Shown here in pieces: positions 38,351 through 46,875 of a stretch of DNA of 53,406 bases. The notes beneath the pieces are model-generated. The model ran no database searches. It had not been told where the DNA came from and saw nothing but the letters and a program-made list of their open reading frames with translations. Source of the stretch: Pseudoduganella aquatica. Its GTDB lineage: Bacteria > Pseudomonadota > Gammaproteobacteria > Burkholderiales > Burkholderiaceae_D. Both the position numbers and the translations under genes were made by a program. Location of the stretch: positions 1 through 53,406 of the forward strand of contig NZ_WWCU01000041.1 in assembly GCF_009857595.1 (NCBI RefSeq), read 5' to 3'. Numbering within the stretch: position 1 is the stretch's first letter; each line of letters begins with the position of its first letter.

Positions 38351-40405
38351 TCACCAGACCCGGCAGAGCTTCTCCTTGGGCTTGACCATGGCCTGGCCGG
38401 GTTTGCAGGAGAAGGCCTTGGCGAATTCCGGCATATTGACCACCAGGCCGTTGATGCGGTATTTGCCCGGCGAATGCGGATTGGTGAGCGCATTCACGCG
38501 CAGCCGCTCGGGGCGCTCGTTCTCGCAGGTCCATTGCGCCGTACCGACGAAGAAGCGCTGTTCGGGCGTCAGGCCGTCGCGGTTTTCCAGCACCTTGCCG
38601 GCGATTTCGGTTTTCCACGCCATCCAGGCCAGCACCAGGCCGCCCAGGTCGGCCGCGTCCTCGCCCAGCGTCAGCTTGCTGTTGATCTTGATGTCGTCCA
38701 CGATGGTGTACTGCGCGTACTGGTCCACGATGCACTGCGCGCGCTGCGTGAAGGCCTTGGCGTCCTGCTTGCCCCACCAGTCCTTCAGGTTGCCCTTGGC
38801 GTCGAACTGGCGGCCTTCGTCGTCGAAGCCGTGTATCAGCTCATGGCCTATGGTGCCGCCTGTGTTGCCGTAGTTGGGCGCATCGTCCATTTTGGAATCG
38901 AACAGCGGCGGCTGCAGCACGCCCGCAGGGAAGTTAATGTCGTTCATCTGCGGGTTGTAATAGGCGTTCACGGTGGGCGGCGTCATGCCCCATTCCGAGC
39001 GGTCCAGCGGCTTGCCTATCTTGTCGAGCTGGCGCCGTACTTCGAAGGCGGTGCCGCGCACCACGTTGCCCGCAAAGTCGCCGCGCGAGACGCTGTAGGC
39101 GCTGTAGTCGCGCCAGTTATCCGGGTAGCCGATCTTGTTGGCCACCGCGTGCAGCTTCTCGCGCGCCTTTTCCTTGGTGGGCTCGCTCATCCAGGTCAGC
39201 GCGTTGATGTCCTGCTCCATGGCGGCCTCGATCTGGCGCGTCATGTGCAGCGTCTTTTCCTTCAGCTCCGGGCTGAAGGCGCGGCTGACGAACTCCTGGC
39301 CCAGCGCCTCGCCCAGCTGCTGGTCCACCAGCTGCACGCAGCGCTTCCAGCGCGGCTTCTGCTCGGGCGTGCCCAGCAGGGTCTTGTGATAGAAGGCGAA
39401 GTTCTCGGCCACAAAGTCCTGTGACAGGAAGGGCGCCATCGCGCGCGTGGTGTGCCAGCGCAGATAGGTCTTGATGTCGTCCAGGCTCAGCTGCTTCAGA
39501 CTCTTGTTCAGCGCGCGCAGGTAGGCCGGCTCGGTGGCGTTGAAGCTGTTCACGCCTTCCATGCCCACCGCTTGCAGATAGTCCTTCCAGCTGAAGGCCG
39601 GCGTCATGGACTGCAGGCCTTTGAGGTCGGTCTTGTGGAACAGTTTGTAGGGGTCGCGCTGGTCCACGCGGGACAGCGAGGCTTGGGCCAGCACGGTTTC
39701 GAATTTCAGGATGGCGGCGGCGGCCCGTTTGGCCGCCTGCGGCGTGTCGCCCGCCAGTTCCAGCGAGCGGGCGATATGGGCGGCGTAGTCTGCCCGCATC
39801 TTCTTCGATTTGGCGTCGTTCTTCAGGTAGTAGTCGCGGTCGGGCAGGCCGGCGTCGGCGGTGGTGGCGAAGGCGATCACCTGGGTGGAGTCGCCCAGGT
39901 CCTGGTTGGACGAGAAGCCGAACAGCATGCTGTTGGCAATGCTGGTGTGCAGCTTGGCCAGCACGCGCGGCAGGTCCTGCTTGGACGCCATGCCGGCGAT
40001 CAGCGCCAGGTATTCCTGCAGCGGCGCCGCGCCGCGTTCATTGACGGTTTTCTCGTCCATGCAGGCGGCGAAGTAGTCGCCTATTTTTTGCTGGGAGGCG
40101 GTGCGGACGCCGTCCTGCGCCGGCTGGGCGGCCAGCGTGGCCAGGATGCCCCACAGGAAGCGCTGGTTGTCCTGCGCGGCCTTGCCGTACACGCTCCACG
40201 CGCTCTGGTCGGCGGGGATGGGGTTGTTCTTCATCCAGCCGCCGCAGCTGTACTGGTAGAAGTCTTCGCACGGGTCCACGGTCTTGTCCATGGCCGTCAC
40301 GTCCAGGCCTGGCGTGTAGGGCAGGGAGGGCAGCGGCGCGTCGGACGATTGGGCGTAGGCGGTGCTGGCGCTGAGGGCCAGCAGCAAGGGGGCGAATTTG
40401 CGCAT
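38351..40405 (-). CDS. Exported M13-family zinc metallopeptidase (neprilysin-like)
   Basis: The 684-residue protein has a signal peptide (MRKFAPLLLALSASTAYA) and an M13 N-terminal domain starting VDPCEDFYQYSCGGWMKNNPIP. The catalytic domain has NAYYNPQMNDINFPAGVLQ, HELIH at 521-525 (zinc ligands His521 and His525, catalytic Glu522) and GEDAADLGG with Glu582. It ends in CRVW, the conserved M13 C-terminus. It is presumably a periplasmic or secreted oligopeptidase. A REPIN lies between it and the cobA stop. Confidence 0.95.
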   Translation of the reverse strand: MRKFAPLLLALSASTAYAQSSDAPLPSLPYTPGLDVTAMDKTVDPCEDFYQYSCGGWMKNNPIPADQSAWSVYGKAAQDNQRFLWGILATLAAQPAQDGVRTASQQKIGDYFAACMDEKTVNERGAAPLQEYLALIAGMASKQDLPRVLAKLHTSIANSMLFGFSSNQDLGDSTQVIAFATTADAGLPDRDYYLKNDAKSKKMRADYAAHIARSLELAGDTPQAAKRAAAAILKFETVLAQASLSRVDQRDPYKLFHKTDLKGLQSMTPAFSWKDYLQAVGMEGVNSFNATEPAYLRALNKSLKQLSLDDIKTYLRWHTTRAMAPFLSQDFVAENFAFYHKTLLGTPEQKPRWKRCVQLVDQQLGEALGQEFVSRAFSPELKEKTLHMTRQIEAAMEQDINALTWMSEPTKEKAREKLHAVANKIGYPDNWRDYSAYSVSRGDFAGNVVRGTAFEVRRQLDKIGKPLDRSEWGMTPPTVNAYYNPQMNDINFPAGVLQPPLFDSKMDDAPNYGNTGGTIGHELIHGFDDEGRQFDAKGNLKDWWGKQDAKAFTQRAQCIVDQYAQYTIVDDIKINSKLTLGEDAADLGGLVLAWMAWKTEIAGKVLENRDGLTPEQRFFVGTAQWTCENERPERLRVNALTNPHSPGKYRINGLVVNMPEFAKAFSCKPGQAMVKPKEKLCRVW

Positions 40406-40474
40406 GTGGTGCTCCGTGAGTCGAAGCAGCTATTCTACGGCGGGAATTATTGAAATGGCAATCGCGGCGGCGCT

Positions 40475-40572
40475 GGCGGGTTACGGCGCGAGCGCCTAAC
40501 CCGCCCTACGCAAGGGGCAACGGGGCGAGCCGCAATGCGTAGGGCGGGTTAGGCGGAACGCCGTAACCCGCC
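40475..40572. repeat. REPIN doublet between cobA and the M13 peptidase gene
   Basis: Two inverted REP hairpins lie at 40475-40509 (reverse) and 40539-40572, separated by 29 bases, the longest linker seen. Inner stems GGCGC/GCGCC and GGCG/CGCC are paired in both. It begins 69 bases upstream of the M13 start codon and ends 4 bases from the cobA stop. Confidence 0.9.
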
Positions 40573-40576
40573 GTGC

Positions 40577-41311
40577 TCAGTCGGCGGCTTGATGCGGACG
40601 GCGGGCCATGGCGTGGCCGAGCATGACGAGCACCGGTCCGTGCGTCGGCTCCAGTCCGTGCGCCAGCGTGTCCAGCGTGAGGCGCAGGATGCGCTGGTCG
40701 GCGCGGCTGACGTTTTCAATCACGACCACCGGCGTGTCCGGCAAGCGCCCTTGCTCCAGCAGGCGCTGCGCGGTGATGATGGCTTCGCGTCCGCCCATGT
40801 ACTGCACCAGCGTGTCGCTGTCGGGCATGTCCACGTCGGCCGGGTGTTCGGGCGCGGTGCTGGAGGTGAAGAAGGCCACGCTGCGTGACACGCCGCGCTT
40901 GGTCAGCGGCTGCTTGGTGGCCGCCGCCGCCGCCACGGCGGTGGTAATGCCGGGCACCACTTCCACTTCAATTCCCGCTTCCTCCAGCGCGCGCAGCTCC
41001 TCGTCGGCGCGGCCGAACAGCATGGGATCGCCGCCCTTGAGGCGCACCACCAGCGCGTAGCGGCTGGCGCATTCCACCAGCTGCGCGTTGATGGCCTGCT
41101 GCGCGGTGGAGCGCTGGCCCGAGCGCTTGCCGACCGAAATCTTCTCGGCCTGCGGGCACAGTTCCAGCATCTCCGGCGTTACCAGCGCATCGTGCAGCAC
41201 CACGTCCGCCTGCTGCAGCAGGCGCGCGCCGCGCAGGGTGATGAGATCCTGCGCGCCGGGACCTGCGCCTATCAGGTAGACCTTGCCGTAGCTGGGAACA
41301 GGCGCGGACAT
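40577..41311 (-). CDS. cobA: Uroporphyrinogen-III C-methyltransferase
   Basis: The 244-residue protein is the SUMT domain alone, without the CysG dehydrogenase/chelatase half. VYLIGAGPGAQDLITLRGARLLQQADVVLHD (in two parts) and VVRLKGGDPMLFGRADEEL are the family signatures, and VVPGITTAVAAAAATKQPLT follows. It methylates uroporphyrinogen III twice to precorrin-2, the first step to siroheme and cobalamin. It is 3 bases after cysN in the same direction, so it likely provides siroheme for the sulfite reductase of this cluster. Confidence 0.95.
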   Translation of the reverse strand: MSAPVPSYGKVYLIGAGPGAQDLITLRGARLLQQADVVLHDALVTPEMLELCPQAEKISVGKRSGQRSTAQQAINAQLVECASRYALVVRLKGGDPMLFGRADEELRALEEAGIEVEVVPGITTAVAAAAATKQPLTKRGVSRSVAFFTSSTAPEHPADVDMPDSDTLVQYMGGREAIITAQRLLEQGRLPDTPVVVIENVSRADQRILRLTLDTLAHGLEPTHGPVLVMLGHAMARRPHQAAD

Positions 41312-41314
41312 CGA

Positions 41315-42622
41315 TCAGGCCAGGCGTATCATGCCGGCCGCCACGGTCTGGTGGGTGACTTCATCGATCAGGATGAAGGCGCCCGTCGCGCGGCTGTCGG
41401 TATAGTCGTCGGCGGCCAGCGGCTGCTGCACGGTCAGCGCAATGCGTGCCACATCGTTCAGCTTCAGCACTTCCGCGCTGCTGCGTTCCTGGGTGTTGAT
41501 GTCCAGCAGCGACTCGATCTTGGTGATCTTGGCGGCGGTCTGCTTGGTGCCGTGCTTGATCCAGTACTTGCGGCGCAGGTCCAGCGCGTCTTCCGACAGC
41601 CAGCACACGTCCGCGCTCAGGGTCTTCAGCAGCGTGGCAGGCTGCTCGCTGCTGGCGAGCAGGTCGCCGCGCGAGATGTCCAGGTATTCGTTCAGCAGCA
41701 GCGTGACCGATTGGCCGGCCGACGCCGACTGGTGCGAGCCTTCCAGCGTCAGGATGTCTTTCACCGTGGCGGCCTGGCCCGAAGGCTGCACCACCAGCTT
41801 GTCGCCCACCTTCACATTGCCCGCTTCGATGCGGCCCATGTAGCCGCGGAAGTCGTTCGCTTCGTGGCCGTTGTGGCGCGCCACCAGCTGCACCGGGAAG
41901 CGGAACGGCGCGTGGTGGGCTTCGTCGTACACCGACAGCGATTCCAGCAGCTCGATCAGCGTCGGGCCCTTATACCAGGGCATGTTCTCGCCCGCGTCCA
42001 CCACGTTGTCGCCGCTCAGGGCCGACAGCGGGATAGGCGTGATGTCTTTCAGGCCCAGGGACTGCGCGAATTCCTGGTAGGCCTTGATGATGCGGTCATA
42101 GATCGCCTGGTCGTAGTTCACCAGGTCCATCTTGTTCACGGCCACCACCACGTGCTCGATCTGCAGCAGGTGGGCGATGGTGGAGTGGCGCTTGGTCTGG
42201 ATCAGCAAGTCCACGCCGCCGTCTTCGCGCAGCTTCACTTTCGACACGTCGATCAGGATGATGACGGCGTCGGCGGTGGAGGCGCCGGTGACCATGTTGC
42301 GGGTGTACTGCTCGTGGCCCGGGGTGTCGGCGATGATGAATTTGCGCTTGGGCGTGGCGAAGTAGCGGTAGGCCACGTCGATGGTGATGCCTTGCTCGCG
42401 TTCCGCTTCCAGGCCGTCCGTCAGCAGCGACAGGTCGATGGTGTCGCCCACGGTGCGCTTGTTCTTGGCGCGCGACACGGCGGCCAGCTGGTCGGCGAAG
42501 ATGCCTTTGCTGTCGAACAGCAGGCGGCCGATCAGCGTGCTCTTGCCGTCGTCCACGGAGCCGGCGGTGATAAAGCGCAGCAGGCTGGCCTGGTTGTCGG
42601 TGTTGTCTATGCGTGCGTTCAT
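41315..42622 (-). CDS. cysN: Sulfate adenylyltransferase subunit 1 (GTPase)
   Basis: The 435-residue protein is an EF-Tu-like GTPase: G1 TAGSVDDGKSTLIGRLL, G3 DTPGHEQYTRNM and G4 NKMDL, followed by beta-barrel domains. It drives APS formation from ATP and sulfate with CysD. It ends without a fused APS kinase (CysC) domain, consistent with a pathway that reduces APS directly. Its ATG overlaps the cysD stop by one base. Confidence 0.96.
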   Translation of the reverse strand: MNARIDNTDNQASLLRFITAGSVDDGKSTLIGRLLFDSKGIFADQLAAVSRAKNKRTVGDTIDLSLLTDGLEAEREQGITIDVAYRYFATPKRKFIIADTPGHEQYTRNMVTGASTADAVIILIDVSKVKLREDGGVDLLIQTKRHSTIAHLLQIEHVVVAVNKMDLVNYDQAIYDRIIKAYQEFAQSLGLKDITPIPLSALSGDNVVDAGENMPWYKGPTLIELLESLSVYDEAHHAPFRFPVQLVARHNGHEANDFRGYMGRIEAGNVKVGDKLVVQPSGQAATVKDILTLEGSHQSASAGQSVTLLLNEYLDISRGDLLASSEQPATLLKTLSADVCWLSEDALDLRRKYWIKHGTKQTAAKITKIESLLDINTQERSSAEVLKLNDVARIALTVQQPLAADDYTDSRATGAFILIDEVTHQTVAAGMIRLA

Positions 42623-43569
42623 CAGAAGTAACCTGCTTTCTTGCGTTTTTCCATGGAGGCTTCGGAGGTCTGGTCGTCCATCCGGGTAGCGCCGCGTTCA
42701 GTGATCTGGGTGATGGCCGTTTCGGCGATGATCGCTTCCACCGTTTCCGCGTCCGAGGACACGGGGCAGGTGCAGGAGATGTCGCCCACGGTGCGGAAGC
42801 GCACCACTTGGGTTTCCACGGCTTCGCCTTCGCGCGCCGGGGTCAAATCGGTCAGCGGCACCAGCAGGCCGTTGCGCGGGATCACCTGGCGCTCGTGCGC
42901 GAAGTAGATCGGCGGCAGCGCCAGTTTTTCGCGGGCGATGTACTGCCACACATCGAGTTCGGTCCAGTTCGAGATCGGGAACACGCGCATGTTTTCGCCT
43001 GGATGGACGCGGGTGTTATACAGGTCCCACAGTTCCGGGCGCTGCGCCTTCGGATCCCATTGGCCGAATTCGTCGCGGAAGGAGAAGATGCGCTCTTTCG
43101 CGCGGGCCTTCTCTTCGTCGCGGCGGGCGCCGCCGATGCAGGCGTCGAAGCCGTGTTCGGCGATGGTTTCCAGCAGCGTGACCGCCTGCGCGGCATTGCG
43201 CGAGTCGGTCTGCGGATTACGCAGGCGCACCGTGCCCTTCTTGATCGAGTCTTCCACCGAGCCCACGATCAGGCGCTCGCCCAGTTCGGCCACGCGCTGG
43301 TCGCGGAAGTCGATAACTTCCTGGAAGTTGTGCCCGGTGTCGATGTGCACCAGCGGGAAGGGGAATTTGCCGGGACGGAAAGCCTTTTCGGCCAGGCGCA
43401 GCAGCACCACGGAGTCCTTGCCGCCGGAGAACAGCAGGGCAGGGTTGCTGCACTCGGCTGCCACTTCGCGCAGGATGTGGATGGCTTCCGACTCCAGCGT
43501 GTCGAGGTGGCGCGCGTTCACGGCGCTCAGGCCTATCGTCGAGGCGTAACGGTCAACTACAGTGTTCAT
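42622..43569 (-). CDS. cysD: Sulfate adenylyltransferase subunit 2
   Basis: The 315-residue protein is a PP-loop ATP pyrophosphatase. LDTLESEAIHILREVAAE leads to the P-loop region LLFSGGKDSVVLLRLAEKAF, then FPLVHIDTGHNFQEVIDFRD and GARRDEEKARAKER. It adenylylates sulfate together with CysN. It ends by overlapping the cysN start. A REPIN and about 125 bases separate it from cysH upstream. Confidence 0.96.
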   Translation of the reverse strand: MNTVVDRYASTIGLSAVNARHLDTLESEAIHILREVAAECSNPALLFSGGKDSVVLLRLAEKAFRPGKFPFPLVHIDTGHNFQEVIDFRDQRVAELGERLIVGSVEDSIKKGTVRLRNPQTDSRNAAQAVTLLETIAEHGFDACIGGARRDEEKARAKERIFSFRDEFGQWDPKAQRPELWDLYNTRVHPGENMRVFPISNWTELDVWQYIAREKLALPPIYFAHERQVIPRNGLLVPLTDLTPAREGEAVETQVVRFRTVGDISCTCPVSSDAETVEAIIAETAITQITERGATRMDDQTSEASMEKRKKAGYF

Positions 43570-43603
43570 GGCTTTGCCTATTCTATTGTGTCTGTTGGTG
43601 CTT

Positions 43604-43690
43604 GGCGGGTTACGCGCAAGCGCTAACCCGCCCTACGGTGCAGCGGTGTCCGGTGAGTAGGGCGGGTTAGCGCGGAGCGCGTAACCCGCC
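43604..43690. repeat. REPIN doublet between cysH and cysD
   Basis: Two inverted REP hairpins lie at 43604-43636 (reverse) and 43657-43690, separated by 20 bases. Both inner stems are GCGC/GCGC with different loops. It lies 5 bases after the cysH stop and 34 bases before the cysD start codon, inside what otherwise reads as one operon. Confidence 0.9.
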
Positions 43691-43695
43691 GGCAT

Positions 43696-44412
43696 TCACG
43701 CGGCCACGGGTTTGATGCGTATCAGCTTGCCGTCTACCACGTGCAGGCCGCATTCCTTCGACTCCGGGTTCTCCCACCACCAGCGGCCGGCGCGCACATC
43801 CTCGCCCGGCTCGATGGCGCGCGTGCAGGGCTCGCAGCCTATCGAGGGGAAACCCTTGTCGTGCAAGGCGTTGTACGGCACGCCGTTGCCGCGCAGGTAG
43901 TCCCACACGTCCTGCTCGGACCAGTCGGCCAGCGGATTGAACTTGGTCATGAAGTGCGCCGGATCGTCTTCCTCCACCATCAGCGAGGTGCGGGTGGCGG
44001 CCTGCGCGCGGCGCTGGCCGGTGACCCAGGCCTTGTTGCCGGCCAGGGCGCGGCCCAGCGGCTCCACCTTGCGGATGCGGCAGCACTCCTTGCGCATGTC
44101 CACGCTGTCGTAGAAGGCGTTCAGGCCGTTCTGCGCCACGTAGGCCTCCACCGCCTCGGGCTGCGGGCGGTACAGCGCGATCTCGTAGCCGTAGTTTTCC
44201 TTCACCTTGTCCAGCATGGCCAGGGTTTCCGCGTGCAGGCGGCCGGTCTCCAGCGAGAAGATGGCGATAGGCAGCTTGGCCTTCAAAATCAGGTCGGTCA
44301 GCACCATGTCTTCGGCGGCCAGGCTGGAGGCGAACACCGCTGGCGTGAAATCACGCGCGATGCGCTCCAGCGTCTGCTGCGTGGACTGGATCAGGGCATT
44401 GAGCTCGCTCAT
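43696..44412 (-). CDS. cysH: Adenylylsulfate (APS) reductase, [4Fe-4S] CysH type
   Basis: The 238-residue protein has the CysH fold and the catalytic C-terminal Cys221 in KECGLH. It also has Cys110-Cys111 (KECCRIRK) and Cys193/Cys196 (GCEPCTR). These two pairs bind the [4Fe-4S] cluster in APS reductases and are missing from enterobacterial PAPS reductase. It should therefore reduce APS to sulfite with thioredoxin. It lies 15 bases downstream of the DUF934 gene. Confidence 0.94.
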   Translation of the reverse strand: MSELNALIQSTQQTLERIARDFTPAVFASSLAAEDMVLTDLILKAKLPIAIFSLETGRLHAETLAMLDKVKENYGYEIALYRPQPEAVEAYVAQNGLNAFYDSVDMRKECCRIRKVEPLGRALAGNKAWVTGQRRAQAATRTSLMVEEDDPAHFMTKFNPLADWSEQDVWDYLRGNGVPYNALHDKGFPSIGCEPCTRAIEPGEDVRAGRWWWENPESKECGLHVVDGKLIRIKPVAA

Positions 44413-44427
44413 GGCTGGCGCTCCGAT

Positions 44428-45015
44428 TCAGATGCCGTAGCCGGCGTCGCCGCCGTTGGCTACATTGGCCGACGGCGCGGCGCGGACGGCGCGGCGGAAC
44501 AGCGGCACCTTCTGGTCCACGGACGCCTGGTAGGTCTCCGAGAAGTCCGACAGGCCCTTGAGCGCATCGTGGATGCTGCGGTCGGCGCGCACGTCGTAGG
44601 CGTTGAAGCCCACGCGCTGCATGGAGAACAGCTGGTCGCGCAGCACGTCGCCGATGGCGCGCAGCTCGCCGGCGTAGGCCAGGCGGGTGCGCAGGTTGTA
44701 GGCGATGGAGTAGCCGCGGCCGTCGGTGAATTTGGGGAAGTCCACCGCCACCAAGGCGAAGGCGTCCAGCTGGCCTTTCAGCGTTTCAGGACGCTCGTCC
44801 GGGCCGAACCACACGCCGATCTCGCCGGCGGCGCGGCGCGCGGCCAGTGCCTCGGCCTGCGCCAGCCAGGTGGCCAGCGGCACGATCACCTTGCCGGCCG
44901 GGACGGCCAGCGCGGCCACGTCTTCGGCGCTAGGCGCTTCGCCTGCGGCGCGCAGTACGGTCCAGTCGTCGCCGACAACTTCACGGCCTTTGATAATCAG
45001 CTTTTGTTCAGACAT
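44428..45015 (-). CDS. DUF934 protein of the sulfite reduction cluster
   Basis: The 195-residue protein has the DUF934 core: VIVPLATWLAQAEALAAR, IGVWFGPDE, FALVAVDFPKFTDGRGYSIAYNLR and GELRAIGDVLRDQLFSMQRVGFNAYDVR. DUF934 proteins are almost always next to ferredoxin-type sulfite reductases and are thought to assist electron transfer or assembly; the mechanism is unproven. The start at 45015 is preferred because GGAG lies 8 bases upstream, whereas ATG 45021 is too close to it. It overlaps the end of cysI by 8 bases. Confidence 0.9.
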   Translation of the reverse strand: MSEQKLIIKGREVVGDDWTVLRAAGEAPSAEDVAALAVPAGKVIVPLATWLAQAEALAARRAAGEIGVWFGPDERPETLKGQLDAFALVAVDFPKFTDGRGYSIAYNLRTRLAYAGELRAIGDVLRDQLFSMQRVGFNAYDVRADRSIHDALKGLSDFSETYQASVDQKVPLFRRAVRAAPSANVANGGDAGYGI

Positions 45016-46699
45016 ATTCATCTTCTCCAACCAGGCGGCCCGCATCGACGATAGGCGTGGCGTATACAAATTCCTTGAACGGCGCAACGCCGATGCGCTG
45101 CGTGGTGTCGACGAAGCGTTCGCCTTCCACGCGTTCGCGCACATACACTTGCAGCAGGCGGCCGATCACTTCCGGCATTTGCAGCGCGGAGAACGACGGT
45201 CCGATGATCTTGCCGATGGCCGAGTGGTTGCCCTGCGCGCCGCCGATCGACACCTGGTACCATTCGCTACCGTCCTTGTCCACGCCCAGGATGCCGATGT
45301 TGCCGACGTGGTGGTGGCCGCAGGCGTTGATGCAGCCCGAGATATTCAGTTCGATGTCGCCGATGTCATGCTGGAAGTCCAGGCTGTCGAAGCGCTCGGC
45401 GATGGCCGAAGCGATCGGGATCGACTTGGCGTTGGCCAGGGCGCAGAAGTCGCCGCCCGGGCAGCAGATCATGTCGTTCAGCAGGCCGATGTTGGGCGTG
45501 GCCAGTCCGTGCGCCTTGGCTTCCTGCCACAGCGCGAACAACTGGGTCTGTTCCACGTCCGCCAGCACGATGTTCTGCTCGTGCGTCACGCGCAGTTCGC
45601 CGAAGCTGTAGCGGTCCGACAGGTCGGCCATGAAGTCCATCTGCTCGGCGGTGGCGTCGCCCGGCGGCACGCCGGTTTTCTTCAGCGACAGCACCACGGA
45701 AGCGTAGCCCGGCTGCTTGTGCGGCTTGACATTGCGCTTGAGCCAGTTGGCGAAGGCCTTGTTGTCCGCCTGCGCGGCCAGCGGGTCGATCGCTTCCAGC
45801 TGCTTGTACGGGTGAGGCTGGAAGTAGGCGATCACGCGCTCCATTTCCTCCAGCGTCAGCGTTTCTTCGCTGTTCTTCAGGTCTTCCCACTCGGCTTCCA
45901 CCTGGCGCGCGAATTCTTCCGCGCCGATGGCTTTCAGCAGGATCTTGATGCGGGCCTTGTACTTGTTGTCGCGGCGGCCGTGCAGGTTGTAGACGCGCAT
46001 GATGGCTTCCACATAGGTCAGCAGGTGTTCGCGCGGCAGGAACTCGCGGATCACGCTGCCCAGGATGGGGGTGCGGCCCATGCCGCCGCCGACCATGACC
46101 TTGAAGCCGATTTCGTTCTGCTCGTTGTACACCACGGTCAGGCCGATGTCGTGCACGGCGATGGCGGCGCGGTCTTCCACGGCGCCGTTGACGGCAACCT
46201 TGAACTTGCGCGGCAGGGCGATGAATTCAGGGTGGAAGGTGGACCACTGGCGCAGGATCTCGCAGTAGGGGCGCGGATCGATGATCTCGTCCGCCGCCAC
46301 GCCGGCGAATTCGTCGGTGGTGGTGTTGCGGATGCAGTTGCCCGAGGTCTGGATGGCGTGCATTTCCACCGACGCCAGGTCGGTCAGGATGTCGGGCGAC
46401 TGTTCCAGCTCGATCCAGTTGAACTGGATGTTCTGGCGGGTGGTGAAGTGGCCGTAGCCCCGGTCGTACTTGCGCGCGATGTGGGCGAACATGCGCATCT
46501 GCTTGCTGGCCAGCATGCCATACGGCACGGCGATGCGCAGCATATAGGCATGGCGCTGGTAGTACAGGCCATTCTGCAAACGCAGGGGCAGGAATTCCGC
46601 TTCGGTCAGCTCATCGGCCAGACGGCGGCGCACCTGGTCGCGGTACTGCGCGATGCGTTCGCGGACGATGAGGTGGTCGTATTGATCGTATTGATACAT
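45008..46699 (-). CDS. cysI: Siroheme-dependent sulfite (nitrite/sulfite) reductase
   Basis: The 563-residue protein is a duplicated ferredoxin-type nitrite/sulfite reductase. HFTTRQNIQFNWIELE and the second-half equivalents are present, with the siroheme/[4Fe-4S] ligands in CCPGGDFC (C-X5-C) and SGCINACGHHHVG (C-X3-C). It reduces sulfite to sulfide. No CysJ flavoprotein gene is nearby, so ferredoxin or a similar donor is likely. The start at 46699 (MYQYDQYD) follows AGGA; an in-frame extension to 46744 lacks a site. It is divergent from cysB. Confidence 0.94.
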   Translation of the reverse strand: MYQYDQYDHLIVRERIAQYRDQVRRRLADELTEAEFLPLRLQNGLYYQRHAYMLRIAVPYGMLASKQMRMFAHIARKYDRGYGHFTTRQNIQFNWIELEQSPDILTDLASVEMHAIQTSGNCIRNTTTDEFAGVAADEIIDPRPYCEILRQWSTFHPEFIALPRKFKVAVNGAVEDRAAIAVHDIGLTVVYNEQNEIGFKVMVGGGMGRTPILGSVIREFLPREHLLTYVEAIMRVYNLHGRRDNKYKARIKILLKAIGAEEFARQVEAEWEDLKNSEETLTLEEMERVIAYFQPHPYKQLEAIDPLAAQADNKAFANWLKRNVKPHKQPGYASVVLSLKKTGVPPGDATAEQMDFMADLSDRYSFGELRVTHEQNIVLADVEQTQLFALWQEAKAHGLATPNIGLLNDMICCPGGDFCALANAKSIPIASAIAERFDSLDFQHDIGDIELNISGCINACGHHHVGNIGILGVDKDGSEWYQVSIGGAQGNHSAIGKIIGPSFSALQMPEVIGRLLQVYVRERVEGERFVDTTQRIGVAPFKEFVYATPIVDAGRLVGEDEYV

Positions 46700-46810
46700 A
46701 TCATTCCTAAAAAAATCGCTTGCCGGCGGGGCTGGCTCTTTCAAAGTATCCCAAACTGGCGCTAATGGTAATAAACTTCATCTTTATTCCAAACGACTTA
46801 GTCTTTATTT

Positions 46811-46835
46811 GCTTATATACGTATTGGGTATAAGC
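46811..46835. promoter_or_regulatory. Inverted repeat in the cysI/cysB divergent region
   Basis: GCTTATA (46811-46817) and TATAAGC (46829-46835) form a perfect inverted repeat with an 11-base spacer in the 176-base AT-rich gap. It overlaps plausible -10/-35 sequences for cysB, and an AT-rich stretch towards cysI contains TTTATTCC-like sequence. CysB control of both genes is likely, but the exact sites are not settled. Confidence 0.45.
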
Positions 46836-46875
46836 ATGAGCGTAAAATACGGTTAGACCGACCCTGAGAACAACA

